Assembly (NCBI GenBank): GCA_937875295.1
Contig: CALLXS010000020.1
Coordinates: 1 to 25,908, forward strand
From: an uncultured bacterium
GTDB lineage: Bacteria; Bacteroidota; Ignavibacteria; Kapaibacteriales; UBA2268
Length of the DNA: 25,908 nucleotides
Direction of reading: 5' to 3'
A program made the position numbers and the translations under genes. Of this stretch, positions 17,602-24,838 are shown piece by piece. The notes beneath the pieces were generated by a model. The model ran no database searches and was not told where the DNA came from. It saw only the letters and a program-made list of their open reading frames with translations. The first letter of the stretch is position 1, and each line of letters begins with the position of its first letter.

Positions 17602-18387
17602 TTATTTTTTTCGCTGTCTTAAAACTTCGTACATAATTATTGCTGCTGATACTGAGGCATTCAGCGAGGTTATCTTACCCATTAAAGGGATTTTTACAAT
17701 AAAATCGCAATGTTTAGCGATTGATGGACGCAAACCCTTGCCTTCTGACCCAATAATTATTGCAGTAGGAGAGTTATAAATTTTATCTGTATATTGGTTT
17801 TTACCGTCGCTATCAGTACCAACTACCCAAAATCCTGCTTCTTTTAATTTCTCAATTGCAGTGATTAAATTAACTGCTTTTATAATTGGGATATGCTCTA
17901 ATGCTCCTGCTGATGCTTTAATTGCAGCCGGAGTGATAGGTGCAGAATTCCTTTCGGTCATAATAAGTCCAATAGCACCTGCGCATTCTGCTGTGCGAGC
18001 GATTGCCCCTAAATTATGAGGATCGCTAATTTCATCAAGGATAATTAAAAATGGATTTTTGTCTAAATCAGTTATTTTAGATATGAATTCATCAATATTT
18101 TGCAATTCAAATGGACGCATTAAAGCGATTACACCTTGAGTTTTATTATCTTTCAGACTCTTTGAATTGTCTTTTCCGATCTCTCTAAAAATGGAATTTT
18201 CTAATTGCAGAAATTTCTTTTTGTCATAGTTAGAGCATTGCACTCCTGCGAGCTTTGCTAATTTATAAATTTTATTGATTGCTTCGCCTTGATTACCGAA
18301 TTGAATGAAAATCTTTTCAATTTCCTTGCCTGAATTAAGTGCTTCGATTACGGCATTCCTACCATATATATATGATGAAAATTCCAA
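17602..18387 (-). CDS. rlmB: 23S rRNA 2'-O-methyltransferase RlmB (TrmH/SpoU family)
   Basis: A SAM-dependent SPOUT methyltransferase. RlmB of E. coli methylates the ribose of G2251 in the 23S P loop. The N-terminal substrate-binding domain (about 6-95, starting YIYGRNAVIEAL) is followed by the catalytic knot with motif 1 DPHNLGAIARTAECAG (122-137), motif 2 IIGSEGKGL (211-219) and motif 3 IPLMGKITSLNASVSAAI (233-250). The 261-residue length is slightly above average. The start is a TTG: an in-frame TAG lies three codons upstream and no ATG is available, while the conserved YGRNAVIEAL begins seven residues in, so little can be missing. A terminator-like hairpin ends just before it. It is followed by the GT-C gene after 39 bases. 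The exact methylated base is assumed from the family. Confidence 0.92.
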   Translation of the reverse strand: MEFSSYIYGRNAVIEALNSGKEIEKIFIQFGNQGEAINKIYKLAKLAGVQCSNYDKKKFLQLENSIFREIGKDNSKSLKDNKTQGVIALMRPFELQNIDEFISKITDLDKNPFLIILDEISDPHNLGAIARTAECAGAIGLIMTERNSAPITPAAIKASAGALEHIPIIKAVNLITAIEKLKEAGFWVVGTDSDGKNQYTDKIYNSPTAIIIGSEGKGLRPSIAKHCDFIVKIPLMGKITSLNASVSAAIIMYEVLRQRKK

Positions 18388-18400
18388 AGTATTCTAATTA

Positions 18401-18439
18401 TAAATAAAAAAAAACACTTACTATTTAATAAGTGTTTTT
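18401..18439 (-). terminator. Terminator of the beta-propeller lipoprotein gene
   Basis: An 11-bp stem (AAAAACACTTA at 18410-18420, TAAGTGTTTTT at 18429-18439) has an 8-base loop. On the minus strand it runs into a long T tract (18409 downward). It lies about 134 bases after the stop at 18573 and its T tract ends only about 15 bases before the rlmB start codon, so it could also act as a leader attenuator for rlmB. Confidence 0.75.
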
Positions 18440-18572
18440 AAGAAACGAAAAGTTAATATTATTATTTTATAACATTGAATTTATTATAAATACATTTTTA
18501 TAAATAGTTTTAACCTTTCAACCATTATTTTTTTTTAACATTAGAACTTCAATTAATATTTGCTAAAATTTT

Positions 18573-19628
18573 TTAAATAATTACCATTGTACCGATATTT
18601 AATGGCAAGTTTAGCTCCATTTCAGTTTCTACTGTGATTGGAGAAATAATTTTGCCTTTACTTTCGGAATCAATTATTAAAAATTTATCTTGAATAGGAG
18701 TAGATGTAATTGCTTTTACCCCATATTTTTTTGTTAAAATTGGTAGAGATAATGTTTTGATATTTGATTTAAAGAGTCCATGTTGTGTAGCAACAATTAA
18801 AATATTATTACTGCTAATTGAAGCACCTGAAGGATAAATTTTGTTTGCATCAAAAATTGGACTACGTAAATCAAAAGATCTAGTAATTTTCAATTGTGAT
18901 AAGTCTAAAATATCGATTTTTGCATTAGGAATGTCTGTAGCATTAGAGTCAATTAAGGCATTCTTCCCACATATTATTGAAGCAATTGGAGAATTTGGTG
19001 CTACTACTATCTGAAGTGGAGAAGCTGATACTTGGATTTCATTCTCAAAAGTATAATTTTGAGAATTTATAATCGAAACGGTATTTGATGTATTATTTGT
19101 GATAAGGATCTTACCGCTATAATATGCAATAGATGAAGGCGATTCTCCAATATCAATAAATCGAGAAGTTTTATAAAATTTAATATCGACTATTGCTACT
19201 TTGCTATAATCTTTAAAAATTAAATAAGCATCAGTAGCATTTGAAAATGCTATATCAATAGGCATTATCTTTTCATTTTCGAAACTTATAGAATCGATGA
19301 AATTATAGTTCCATCTATTATAAATAAAAATTTTATAAGCTTCTGGGATAAGAGCATAAATATGTGAACCATAGACTGCTATGCGAGAAATTTCTTTTTT
19401 ATTAATCTCGCTATATATTGGACTTGAAAGTAAATTTGCATTTATTATTTTACCGCTTGGCTGCTCAATTACCGATAATTCTGAATGATTTTCGCCTGTA
19501 GCAACTAGCATTTTAAAAGAATTATCAGAATTGTCTATAATTGGGTTTTCTTTTGAACAAGATGATAAAATTAGGATTGAAAACAAACTACTTATTATTA
19601 ATTTGATGAATCGATTTAAAATTTTCAT
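18573..19628 (-). CDS. Putative lipoprotein with YVTN/beta-propeller-like repeats
   Basis: A 351-residue protein with a lipoprotein signal: a basic start, a hydrophobic stretch, then the lipobox LSSC with Cys24 as the lipidated residue. The rest shows short beta-strand repeats typical of a surface beta-propeller, for example IGESPSSIAYYSGKILITNN followed by TVSIIN and a similar unit, resembling the YncE/YVTN family. No catalytic residues are recognisable. Such lipoproteins sit in the outer membrane or periplasm, but the role is unknown. It starts with ATG at 19628 with an A-rich leader. A minus-strand TAATTTTG box (19660-19667) lies 32 bases upstream with a poor -33 element. It is divergent from dnaK and has its own terminator. 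Confidence 0.75.
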   Translation of the reverse strand: MKILNRFIKLIISSLFSILILSSCSKENPIIDNSDNSFKMLVATGENHSELSVIEQPSGKIINANLLSSPIYSEINKKEISRIAVYGSHIYALIPEAYKIFIYNRWNYNFIDSISFENEKIMPIDIAFSNATDAYLIFKDYSKVAIVDIKFYKTSRFIDIGESPSSIAYYSGKILITNNTSNTVSIINSQNYTFENEIQVSASPLQIVVAPNSPIASIICGKNALIDSNATDIPNAKIDILDLSQLKITRSFDLRSPIFDANKIYPSGASISSNNILIVATQHGLFKSNIKTLSLPILTKKYGVKAITSTPIQDKFLIIDSESKGKIISPITVETEMELNLPLNIGTMVII

Positions 19629-19718
19629 TTTAATATTAAATTGAATAATACATATAATGCAAAATTAACAATAAATTTTTAATTTTAAACATAATTAGAA
19701 TTAAATACATTAATTATG

Positions 19719-19811
19719 AAATATTGTCAAAGTAATGAATTAGATTGTGACATATTTGGAAATGGAAATCAAGTTAAAAAAATATTGTCAAAAAGGCTGA
19801 CACTTTGTCGG
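19719..19811. promoter_or_regulatory. TGTC/GACA repeat array upstream of dnaK
   Basis: Within the 315-base divergent gap (19629-19943) a 13-base sequence, AAATATTGTCAAA, occurs twice in direct orientation (19719-19731 and 19780-19792). TGTGACA lies between them (19746-19752). An imperfect inverted repeat CTGACA-CTT-TGTCGG (19797-19811) overlaps the candidate -33 element of dnaK. This makes five TGTC/GACA cores in under 90 bases. It is not a CIRCE (HrcA) element. A regulator cannot be named. Confidence 0.4.
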
Positions 19812-19836
19812 TTAAATTGATTTTGGTATAATTTTG
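19804..19836 (+). promoter_or_regulatory. Candidate dnaK promoter
   Basis: TTTG (19804-19807), 21 bases, then TAATTTTG (19829-19836) fits the Bacteroidota -33/-7 pattern. The same site also reads as TTTGTC, 17 bases, TATAAT in the sigma70 style. The leader to the ATG at 19944 would be about 100 bases, with AAAGGA 12 bases before the start codon. Confidence 0.5.
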
Positions 19837-19943
19837 ATAGATTTATTAGTACAAATCAAAAAAATTGATATTCAATTAAATATCTTAACAAAAATTTGAA
19901 ATAAATATATAATATTAAATAAACGAAAGGACATAAAAGAATT

Positions 19944-21863
19944 ATGGGAAAAATAATAGGTATTGACTTAGGAACTACAAACTCTTGCGTTTCTGTAATG
20001 GAAGGTACTACTCCTACTGTGATTGCAAATAGCGAAGGTTCAAGAACTACACCTTCTATGGTAGGTTTTACAAAAAGTGGCGAAAAAATCGTTGGACAAG
20101 CTGCTAAAAGACAAGCTGTAACTAATCCTCAAAATACTGTTTATTCTATAAAAAGAATAATGGGTAGAAGAGTAGATGAGGTACAAGAAGAAATGAAGAT
20201 GGTACCATATAAAATAGTACCAGGACCAGATGGAAGCTCTGCAAGAGTAGATATAGATGGAAAATTATGGTCACCTCCAGAAATTTCTGCAATGATTCTT
20301 CAAAAGATGAAGCAAACAGCTGAAGACTATTTGGGACAAAAAATTACTGAAGCTGTAATTACAGTGCCTGCATATTTTAACGATTCGCAAAGACAAGCAA
20401 CAAAAGATGCCGGAGAAATAGCTGGGCTTACAGTTCGTAGAATTATTAATGAGCCTACAGCTGCTGCTCTCTCTTATGGTTTAGACAAAAAAGATAAAAA
20501 TATGACAGTAGCAGTGTATGACCTTGGTGGTGGTACATTTGATATTTCAATTCTTGAAATTGGCGATGGTGTATTCGAAGTGAAATCAACTAATGGTGAT
20601 ACTCACTTAGGTGGCGACAACTTTGATCAAAGATTAATAGATTATTTAGCTGATGAATTCCAAAAATCAGAAAGTATTGATTTAAGAAAAGACCCAATGG
20701 CATTGCAGAGGTTAAGAGAAGCTTCTGAAAAAGCAAAAATTGAATTATCTCAGATGCTTCAAACTGACGTGAATTTACCATTTATTACTGCTAATGCAGA
20801 TGGTCCAAAGCACTTAAATATTAATATTACTCGTGCTAAATTTGAATCTATATGTGGCGATTTATTCGAAAAATCATTAAAACCATGCGAGCAAGCAATG
20901 AGCGATGCTAAATTAACTCCAGCACAAATTGATGAAGTAATTTTAGTTGGTGGCTCTACTCGTATTCCTAAAGTACAAGAATTAGTTAAAAATTTCTTTG
21001 GCAAAGAGCCATCAAAAGGCGTAAATCCTGACGAAGTTGTAGCTGTTGGTGCTGCTATTCAGGGTGGTGTATTAGCTGGCGATGTAACTGATGTATTGTT
21101 ATTAGACGTTACACCTCTTACTCTAGGTATTGAAACTTTAGGTGGTGTGATGACTCCGATGATTCCAGCAAATACAACAATTCCAACTCGTAAGACAGAA
21201 ATTTTCTCTACTGCTGCTGATAGCCAAACTTCAGTAGAAATACACGTATTGCAAGGTGAACGCCCAATGGCAAGAGATAATAGAGCATTAGGAAGATTCC
21301 ATTTAGATGGAATTCCAATTGCTCCAAGAGGTATTCCTCAAATAGAAGTTACTTTTGATATCGATGCCAATGGTATATTAGGTGTAGCTGCTAAAGATAA
21401 AGCAAGCGGAAAAGAGCAAAATATTAGAATAGAATCTTCATCTGGATTAAGTAAAGATGAAATCGACAAAATGAAAAATGAAGCTCAGTCTAATGCTGCC
21501 GACGATAAGAAACGTCGCGAAGAAATTGACTTAAAAAATCAAGCTGATAATTTAGTTTATTCTACCGAAAAGCAATTAAAAGATTTAGGAGATAAAATTA
21601 CTCCAGAATTTAAAACAAAGATTGAAGCAGCAAAAGAAAGATTAGAAAAAGCAGTGAAAGATAATAATACTGCAGAATTTAAGCCAGCAATTGATGCATT
21701 AAATCAAGTATGGAGCGAGGCTTCTACTCAGATGTATCAGGGTGCAAGCTCTCAACAAAGCGCCGATACAAATAATGCTCAACCAAATCAAGAGCAAGCT
21801 CAAGATGATAAAAAAGATGGTGGCGTAGAAGAAGCAGATTATACAATTGTAGATGATAAATAA
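19944..21863 (+). CDS. dnaK: Chaperone protein DnaK (Hsp70)
   Basis: An ATP-dependent cytoplasmic chaperone, 639 residues, close to the E. coli length of 638. The nucleotide-binding domain (1 to about 383) starts IGIDLGTTNSCVSVMEG and contains the phosphate-binding VYDLGGGTFDISILE (about 190-204) and ILVGGSTRIPKVQELV (about 332-348). The linker DVLLLDVTPLTLGIE (about 380-394) leads into the substrate-binding beta domain (to about 505) and the helical lid. The tail is rich in Gln, Asn and Asp and ends in an acidic peptide, DYTIVDDK. No grpE or dnaJ is adjacent; the gene is flanked by a divergent lipoprotein and its own terminator, so it appears monocistronic. Upstream repeats at 19719-19811 may regulate it. 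Confidence 0.98.
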   Translation: MGKIIGIDLGTTNSCVSVMEGTTPTVIANSEGSRTTPSMVGFTKSGEKIVGQAAKRQAVTNPQNTVYSIKRIMGRRVDEVQEEMKMVPYKIVPGPDGSSARVDIDGKLWSPPEISAMILQKMKQTAEDYLGQKITEAVITVPAYFNDSQRQATKDAGEIAGLTVRRIINEPTAAALSYGLDKKDKNMTVAVYDLGGGTFDISILEIGDGVFEVKSTNGDTHLGGDNFDQRLIDYLADEFQKSESIDLRKDPMALQRLREASEKAKIELSQMLQTDVNLPFITANADGPKHLNINITRAKFESICGDLFEKSLKPCEQAMSDAKLTPAQIDEVILVGGSTRIPKVQELVKNFFGKEPSKGVNPDEVVAVGAAIQGGVLAGDVTDVLLLDVTPLTLGIETLGGVMTPMIPANTTIPTRKTEIFSTAADSQTSVEIHVLQGERPMARDNRALGRFHLDGIPIAPRGIPQIEVTFDIDANGILGVAAKDKASGKEQNIRIESSSGLSKDEIDKMKNEAQSNAADDKKRREEIDLKNQADNLVYSTEKQLKDLGDKITPEFKTKIEAAKERLEKAVKDNNTAEFKPAIDALNQVWSEASTQMYQGASSQQSADTNNAQPNQEQAQDDKKDGGVEEADYTIVDDK

Positions 21864-21893
21864 TAAATAATAATTAGTTTAAGTAAATTTATT

Positions 21894-21930
21894 AGATCCT
21901 GTTTTCAGAAATGAAAACAGGATCTTTTTT
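21894..21930 (+). terminator. Strong terminator after dnaK
   Basis: A perfect 13-bp stem (AGATCCTGTTTTC at 21894-21906, GAAAACAGGATCT at 21913-21925) has a 6-base loop and runs into a T tract. The rest of the 21864-22165 gap holds the mraZ control region. Confidence 0.92.
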
Positions 21931-22017
21931 ATATTATTATTTGATGTTGAAAAAATAATTATCTTCAAAATATGCATTATATAGACTATTTCTGAAATAA
22001 TAAATATTTTTTTAAAA

Positions 22018-22064
22018 AAAGTGGGAAAAAGTGGGAGAAATTCCCAATATTTTTATTATATTTG
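22018..22064 (+). promoter_or_regulatory. mraZ promoter with MraZ-type operator repeats
   Basis: Two copies of AAAGTGGGA (22018-22026 and 22028-22036) repeat with an exact 10-base period. This is the TGGG-type direct repeat bound by MraZ in other bacteria. An inverted TCCCA follows (22041-22045). Downstream, TATATTTG (22057-22064) is a perfect -7 box, and the second GTGGG occupies the place where the -33 element should be (21-base spacing). Binding would therefore block the promoter, consistent with autorepression. The leader to the ATG at 22166 is about 95 bases. Confidence 0.65.
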
Positions 22065-22165
22065 CGTACTTAAAATTGTAATTATTTTATTTTGATATTT
22101 TCATTAAATAAAATCATTATAAAACTAATATATAAATTTGTTTTGAAGTATAATTCGTATTAAAA

Positions 22166-22612
22166 ATGTCATTTTTCAAAGGGCAAGAAGTTTATTCCAT
22201 CGATAGTAAAGGGAGAGTGAATATCCCGGCTAAGATGAGAAAAGCCATTTCTCCAGAGGCTAACGATACATTCGTTTTGACTCGAGGTGTAGAAAAGTGC
22301 ATTATGGCTTATCCATTCGATGAATGGCGGAAATATGAAGAGAAATTCGAACAATTAAATCAATATGACGAGAAAAATAGGTACTTCCTTAGAATTTTGT
22401 TAATGTGGAGCGAAGAAGTAAAAATCGATGCTCAGCAGCGAATTTCAGTACCTAAACCATTAATTGATTTTAGCGAAATTGATAGCAAAGTAGCAATTAT
22501 TGGTATGATTGACCATCTTGAAATATGGAATCCACAAATATTCCAAGATTATTTAAAGAGCCGTGACGAATCATACGCAGAAATAGCTGAAAAAGTAATG
22601 ATTAATAATTAA
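22166..22612 (+). CDS. mraZ: Transcriptional regulator MraZ
   Basis: The conserved first gene of the division/cell-wall (dcw) cluster, a DNA-binding regulator that forms ring-shaped oligomers and controls its own operon in studied species. It has two SpoVT/AbrB-like half-domains, each with the DxxxR signature: Asp13-SKG-Arg17 (SIDSKGRVNIP) and Asp88-AQQ-Arg92 (KIDAQQRISVP). The 148-residue length is normal. The ATG at 22166 lacks a Shine-Dalgarno but has an A-rich context. GTGGG repeats lie both upstream (22018-22036) and after it (22671-22690), giving two likely binding sites. rsmH follows after 105 bases. Confidence 0.96.
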   Translation: MSFFKGQEVYSIDSKGRVNIPAKMRKAISPEANDTFVLTRGVEKCIMAYPFDEWRKYEEKFEQLNQYDEKNRYFLRILLMWSEEVKIDAQQRISVPKPLIDFSEIDSKVAIIGMIDHLEIWNPQIFQDYLKSRDESYAEIAEKVMINN

Positions 22613-22670
22613 TTTATTCTACCAATGAATAAATAATTATTGATTAAAAAATTATAACTATATAAAAAAG

Positions 22671-22690
22671 GTGGGGAAAAGTGGGGGGAT
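22671..22690 (+). promoter_or_regulatory. Second MraZ-type repeat pair between mraZ and rsmH
   Basis: GTGGGGAAAA followed directly by GTGGGGGGAT gives two GTGGGG units with the same 10-base period and A-rich spacers as the pair before mraZ. It lies 28 bases before the rsmH start. G runs of this kind are very rare in this AT-rich window, which makes chance unlikely. It may regulate rsmH separately; a weak TAAACTTT (22707-22714) stands at the same 21-base spacing. Confidence 0.55.
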
Positions 22691-22717
22691 AATTACTCTC
22701 ACTAAATAAACTTTTTA

Positions 22718-23707
22718 ATGATGAAAAAAAATCAGAAAAAAGTGAATAAAAAAAAGCAGATTGACTATTCACAAGCAAAAGAATATGAATATCATCTGCC
22801 CGTTTTCTTAGAAAAAGTACTAGAATACTTAAATATAAAAGAAGACGGAATTTACATCGATGGCACTTTAGGAGGAGGTGGGCATTCGAGTGAAATTTTA
22901 CGAAGGCTGGGGAAAAACGGGAAACTGTTAGCCTTCGATAAAGATGTGATGGCGATTGAATATTGTCTCACATTATTTGCTGAAGAAATTGAAAAAAGTG
23001 ATAATAGTAGAATATCAATCCTAAATCAAAGCTTCAGTGAGGCATGCAGCATAAAGAGTATTTGCGGAAAAGTAAATGGGATTTTATTAGATCTCGGGGT
23101 TTCCTCTAGGCAGTTAGATGACAGCAATAGAGGGTTTAGCTATAGATTTGATAGTCCTCTTAACCTTAGATTCTCTTCTCAGGGGATCGATGGCGAAGAA
23201 TTACTTAATACCGCAAAACAAGAAGAGATTGAAAGTCTCCTAAGAAAATATGGAGAAGAACCTTTCGCAAGAAATATATCGCGACTTATCGTTGAGAGAC
23301 GTCGCGTATTTCCTATTAAAACGACTTTAGATTTAAGGAAAATTATTGAAGAATCAGTACCTCCAGCCCAGCTGATTAAGTCGTTATCTCGCGTATTTCA
23401 AGCAATACGCATAGCAGTAAATGATGAATTATCAGTTCTCGAGGAAGCAATGAGAAATTCTACAGAACTTCTCACAAACGGAGGTAGAATCGTAGTAATT
23501 TCATATCATTCTTTAGAGGATAGAATTGTAAAAAATATTTTGCGAGAATATGCATCAGATAAATATAATGATGACCCATTGCCGAAATTAATTAGAAAAA
23601 AGCAATTGAAGATCCTCACGAACAAACCTATTATTCCAGATGAAATTGAAATAAAAAATAATCCTCGCTCGCGTAGTGCGAAACTAAGAATTGCAGAGAA
23701 ATTGTAG
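22718..23707 (+). CDS. rsmH: 16S rRNA (cytosine1402-N4)-methyltransferase RsmH
   Basis: A SAM-dependent methyltransferase modifying C1402 in the decoding centre of 16S rRNA (formerly MraW). The SAM-binding segment GIYIDGTLGGGGHSSEIL (44-60) and LAFDKD (about 74-79) are clear. GILLDLGVSSRQLDDSNRGFSYR (about 122-144) and SYHSLEDRIVK (about 262-272) are family signatures. The usual PLDMRMD reads PLNLRFS here, a modest departure. The 329-residue length is slightly long because of a Lys-rich N-terminal extension before HLPVFLEKVL. Two adjacent ATGs (22718, 22721) are possible starts and neither has a Shine-Dalgarno. It follows mraZ as usual, but no ftsL, ftsI or mur gene follows; a minus-strand lipoprotein gene converges instead. 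Confidence 0.95.
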   Translation: MMKKNQKKVNKKKQIDYSQAKEYEYHLPVFLEKVLEYLNIKEDGIYIDGTLGGGGHSSEILRRLGKNGKLLAFDKDVMAIEYCLTLFAEEIEKSDNSRISILNQSFSEACSIKSICGKVNGILLDLGVSSRQLDDSNRGFSYRFDSPLNLRFSSQGIDGEELLNTAKQEEIESLLRKYGEEPFARNISRLIVERRRVFPIKTTLDLRKIIEESVPPAQLIKSLSRVFQAIRIAVNDELSVLEEAMRNSTELLTNGGRIVVISYHSLEDRIVKNILREYASDKYNDDPLPKLIRKKQLKILTNKPIIPDEIEIKNNPRSRSAKLRIAEKL

Positions 23708-23720
23708 TGCTTTAGAATTT

Positions 23721-23750
23721 AAGGAGAATTAATTTATTATGGGATTTTAA
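23721..23750 (+). other. Possible relic gene start after rsmH
   Basis: A good Shine-Dalgarno AAGGAG (23721-23726) stands 12 bases before ATG GGA TTT TAA (23739-23750), a three-codon ORF that overlaps the stop codon of the opposite-strand lipoprotein gene. It is where the next dcw gene would normally start. It may be the remains of a lost gene or a coincidence. Confidence 0.2.
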
Positions 23751-24408
23751 GTTCTATAATGGTACATGCTAAACCATATATATTTTTTTCTGTAGGATTA
23801 TAAAAAGGTACAATTGTGTAGAAATAGCCAGCCTGAGGAATGATCTCAATATTCAATAGCATATTATTTTCAATATAAATTTTGAATAATTGGGCAACAC
23901 TTGGACTTTCTATTAAAGAAGTGTAATCCCTATATTTAAAAATTTTCTTTGGTAAAAGTTCGTTATGTATCTCCAATTCCGGTAGATAAGGCATTGAATT
24001 AATTATTCTAATATATGATTTACTTTTATTAAGTATTTCTACATAATCTTTAATAAGAGTAGCTTGCACTTGGTCGGCGTTCCCAGAGGGAATAAATGTG
24101 TAATAGGAATTTAAGTCTAATTGGACAGATACTTTATAAAAATCAAAAATATTATGTTTTATATTGATATAATTATATCCACTACCGATTTTTTCATATT
24201 GGCTATTGCTCTTAAATAGGAGATTATTAATAATTTCACCATATTTAGTATCAATATTTATTGAATATGTATTGTGAACAGCATTTAGAATACAAATATT
24301 TGCATAGTTCTGTGGAGTCAATTTCTTTGGAGTGTCAGCGCTAGGAGGGCATTCGCAAGAAATTGTCCATAACAATAAAATTAAAATTATATATCTAAAA
24401 TATTTCAT
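23737..24408 (-). CDS. Putative lipoprotein with two DUF4397-like halves
   Basis: A 223-residue protein with a lipoprotein signal: MKYFRYIILILLLWTISC, with Cys18 as the likely lipidated residue, then ECPP. The mature part seems to contain two related beta-sandwich halves. One begins ANICILNAVHNTYSINIDTKYG (about 37-58) and ends near FIPSG; the other begins SYIRIINSMPYLPELEIHNE (about 130-149) and ends near YTIVPFYN. Both resemble DUF4397 units, in which VRVVNASP is followed by a strand and a tyrosine-rich end. This assignment is by eye and uncertain. The function is unknown; location is probably the periplasm or outer membrane. It converges on rsmH with only 29 bases between the two stops and no terminator hairpin. 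The start is ATG at 24408 without a Shine-Dalgarno. Confidence 0.7.
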   Translation of the reverse strand: MKYFRYIILILLLWTISCECPPSADTPKKLTPQNYANICILNAVHNTYSINIDTKYGEIINNLLFKSNSQYEKIGSGYNYINIKHNIFDFYKVSVQLDLNSYYTFIPSGNADQVQATLIKDYVEILNKSKSYIRIINSMPYLPELEIHNELLPKKIFKYRDYTSLIESPSVAQLFKIYIENNMLLNIEIIPQAGYFYTIVPFYNPTEKNIYGLACTIIELKIP

Positions 24409-24606
24409 AATGTAAGTTATAGACTCATCAGAAAAAAGCTTATTATTTTATTAAATTGATTTTTTAAAAATTGTATTATTCAATTTCTGGGAAATTATAA
24501 AAAATTTTAGTTTATTAATTTAGTATTCAAATATTAAATCCGTGTCATTATAAATTAGAGGTTATGGTATCCTCTTGAGCTTTAGTTTCTTTTTAAAAGA
24601 GTATTA

Positions 24607-24660
24607 TTGCAATGATTATATACAACACGGTCATTGCGATGAGTTTCAAAATGAAATCTC
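24607..24660. repeat. Possible degenerate copy of a GTCATTGCGA-type palindromic repeat
   Basis: In the 430-base gap 24409-24838, TTGCAATGA (24607-24615) pairs with TCATTGCGA (24631-24639, one wobble). The stretch from GTCATTGCGATGAG (24630) through TTTCAAAATG to AAATCTC (24660) resembles the widespread intergenic palindrome that begins GTCATTGCGAGGAG and ends GCAATCTC, with its middle decayed to AT. The resemblance is from memory. The remainder of the gap holds only AT-rich sequence and the terminator at 24765. Confidence 0.35.
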
Positions 24661-24764
24661 TTTCATTATTTATTATTTATAGAACTAAAAAAAATATTGA
24701 ATTTAAATATACTAAAATTCTTTCACTTTTAATATGTTGGTTTATTTTAAATTTATAAAAGAAA

Positions 24765-24812
24765 TAAAAAAACTCTACTACAATAGATACTATTAATCAA
24801 TTTAGTAGAGTT
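24765..24812 (-). terminator. Terminator of the barrel-like protein gene
   Basis: AACTCTACTA (24771-24780) pairs perfectly with TAGTAGAGTT (24803-24812). The loop contains a further small stem (AATAG/CTATT at 24782-24794). On the minus strand a T tract follows. It lies 27 bases past the stop at 24839. Confidence 0.82.
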
Positions 24813-24838
24813 GTTATTTTATAATAAGAACTAAATTT

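Noticed and set aside
20590..21004. Minus-strand open frames inside dnaK
   Set aside because: They are antisense shadows of the highly conserved dnaK coding sequence.
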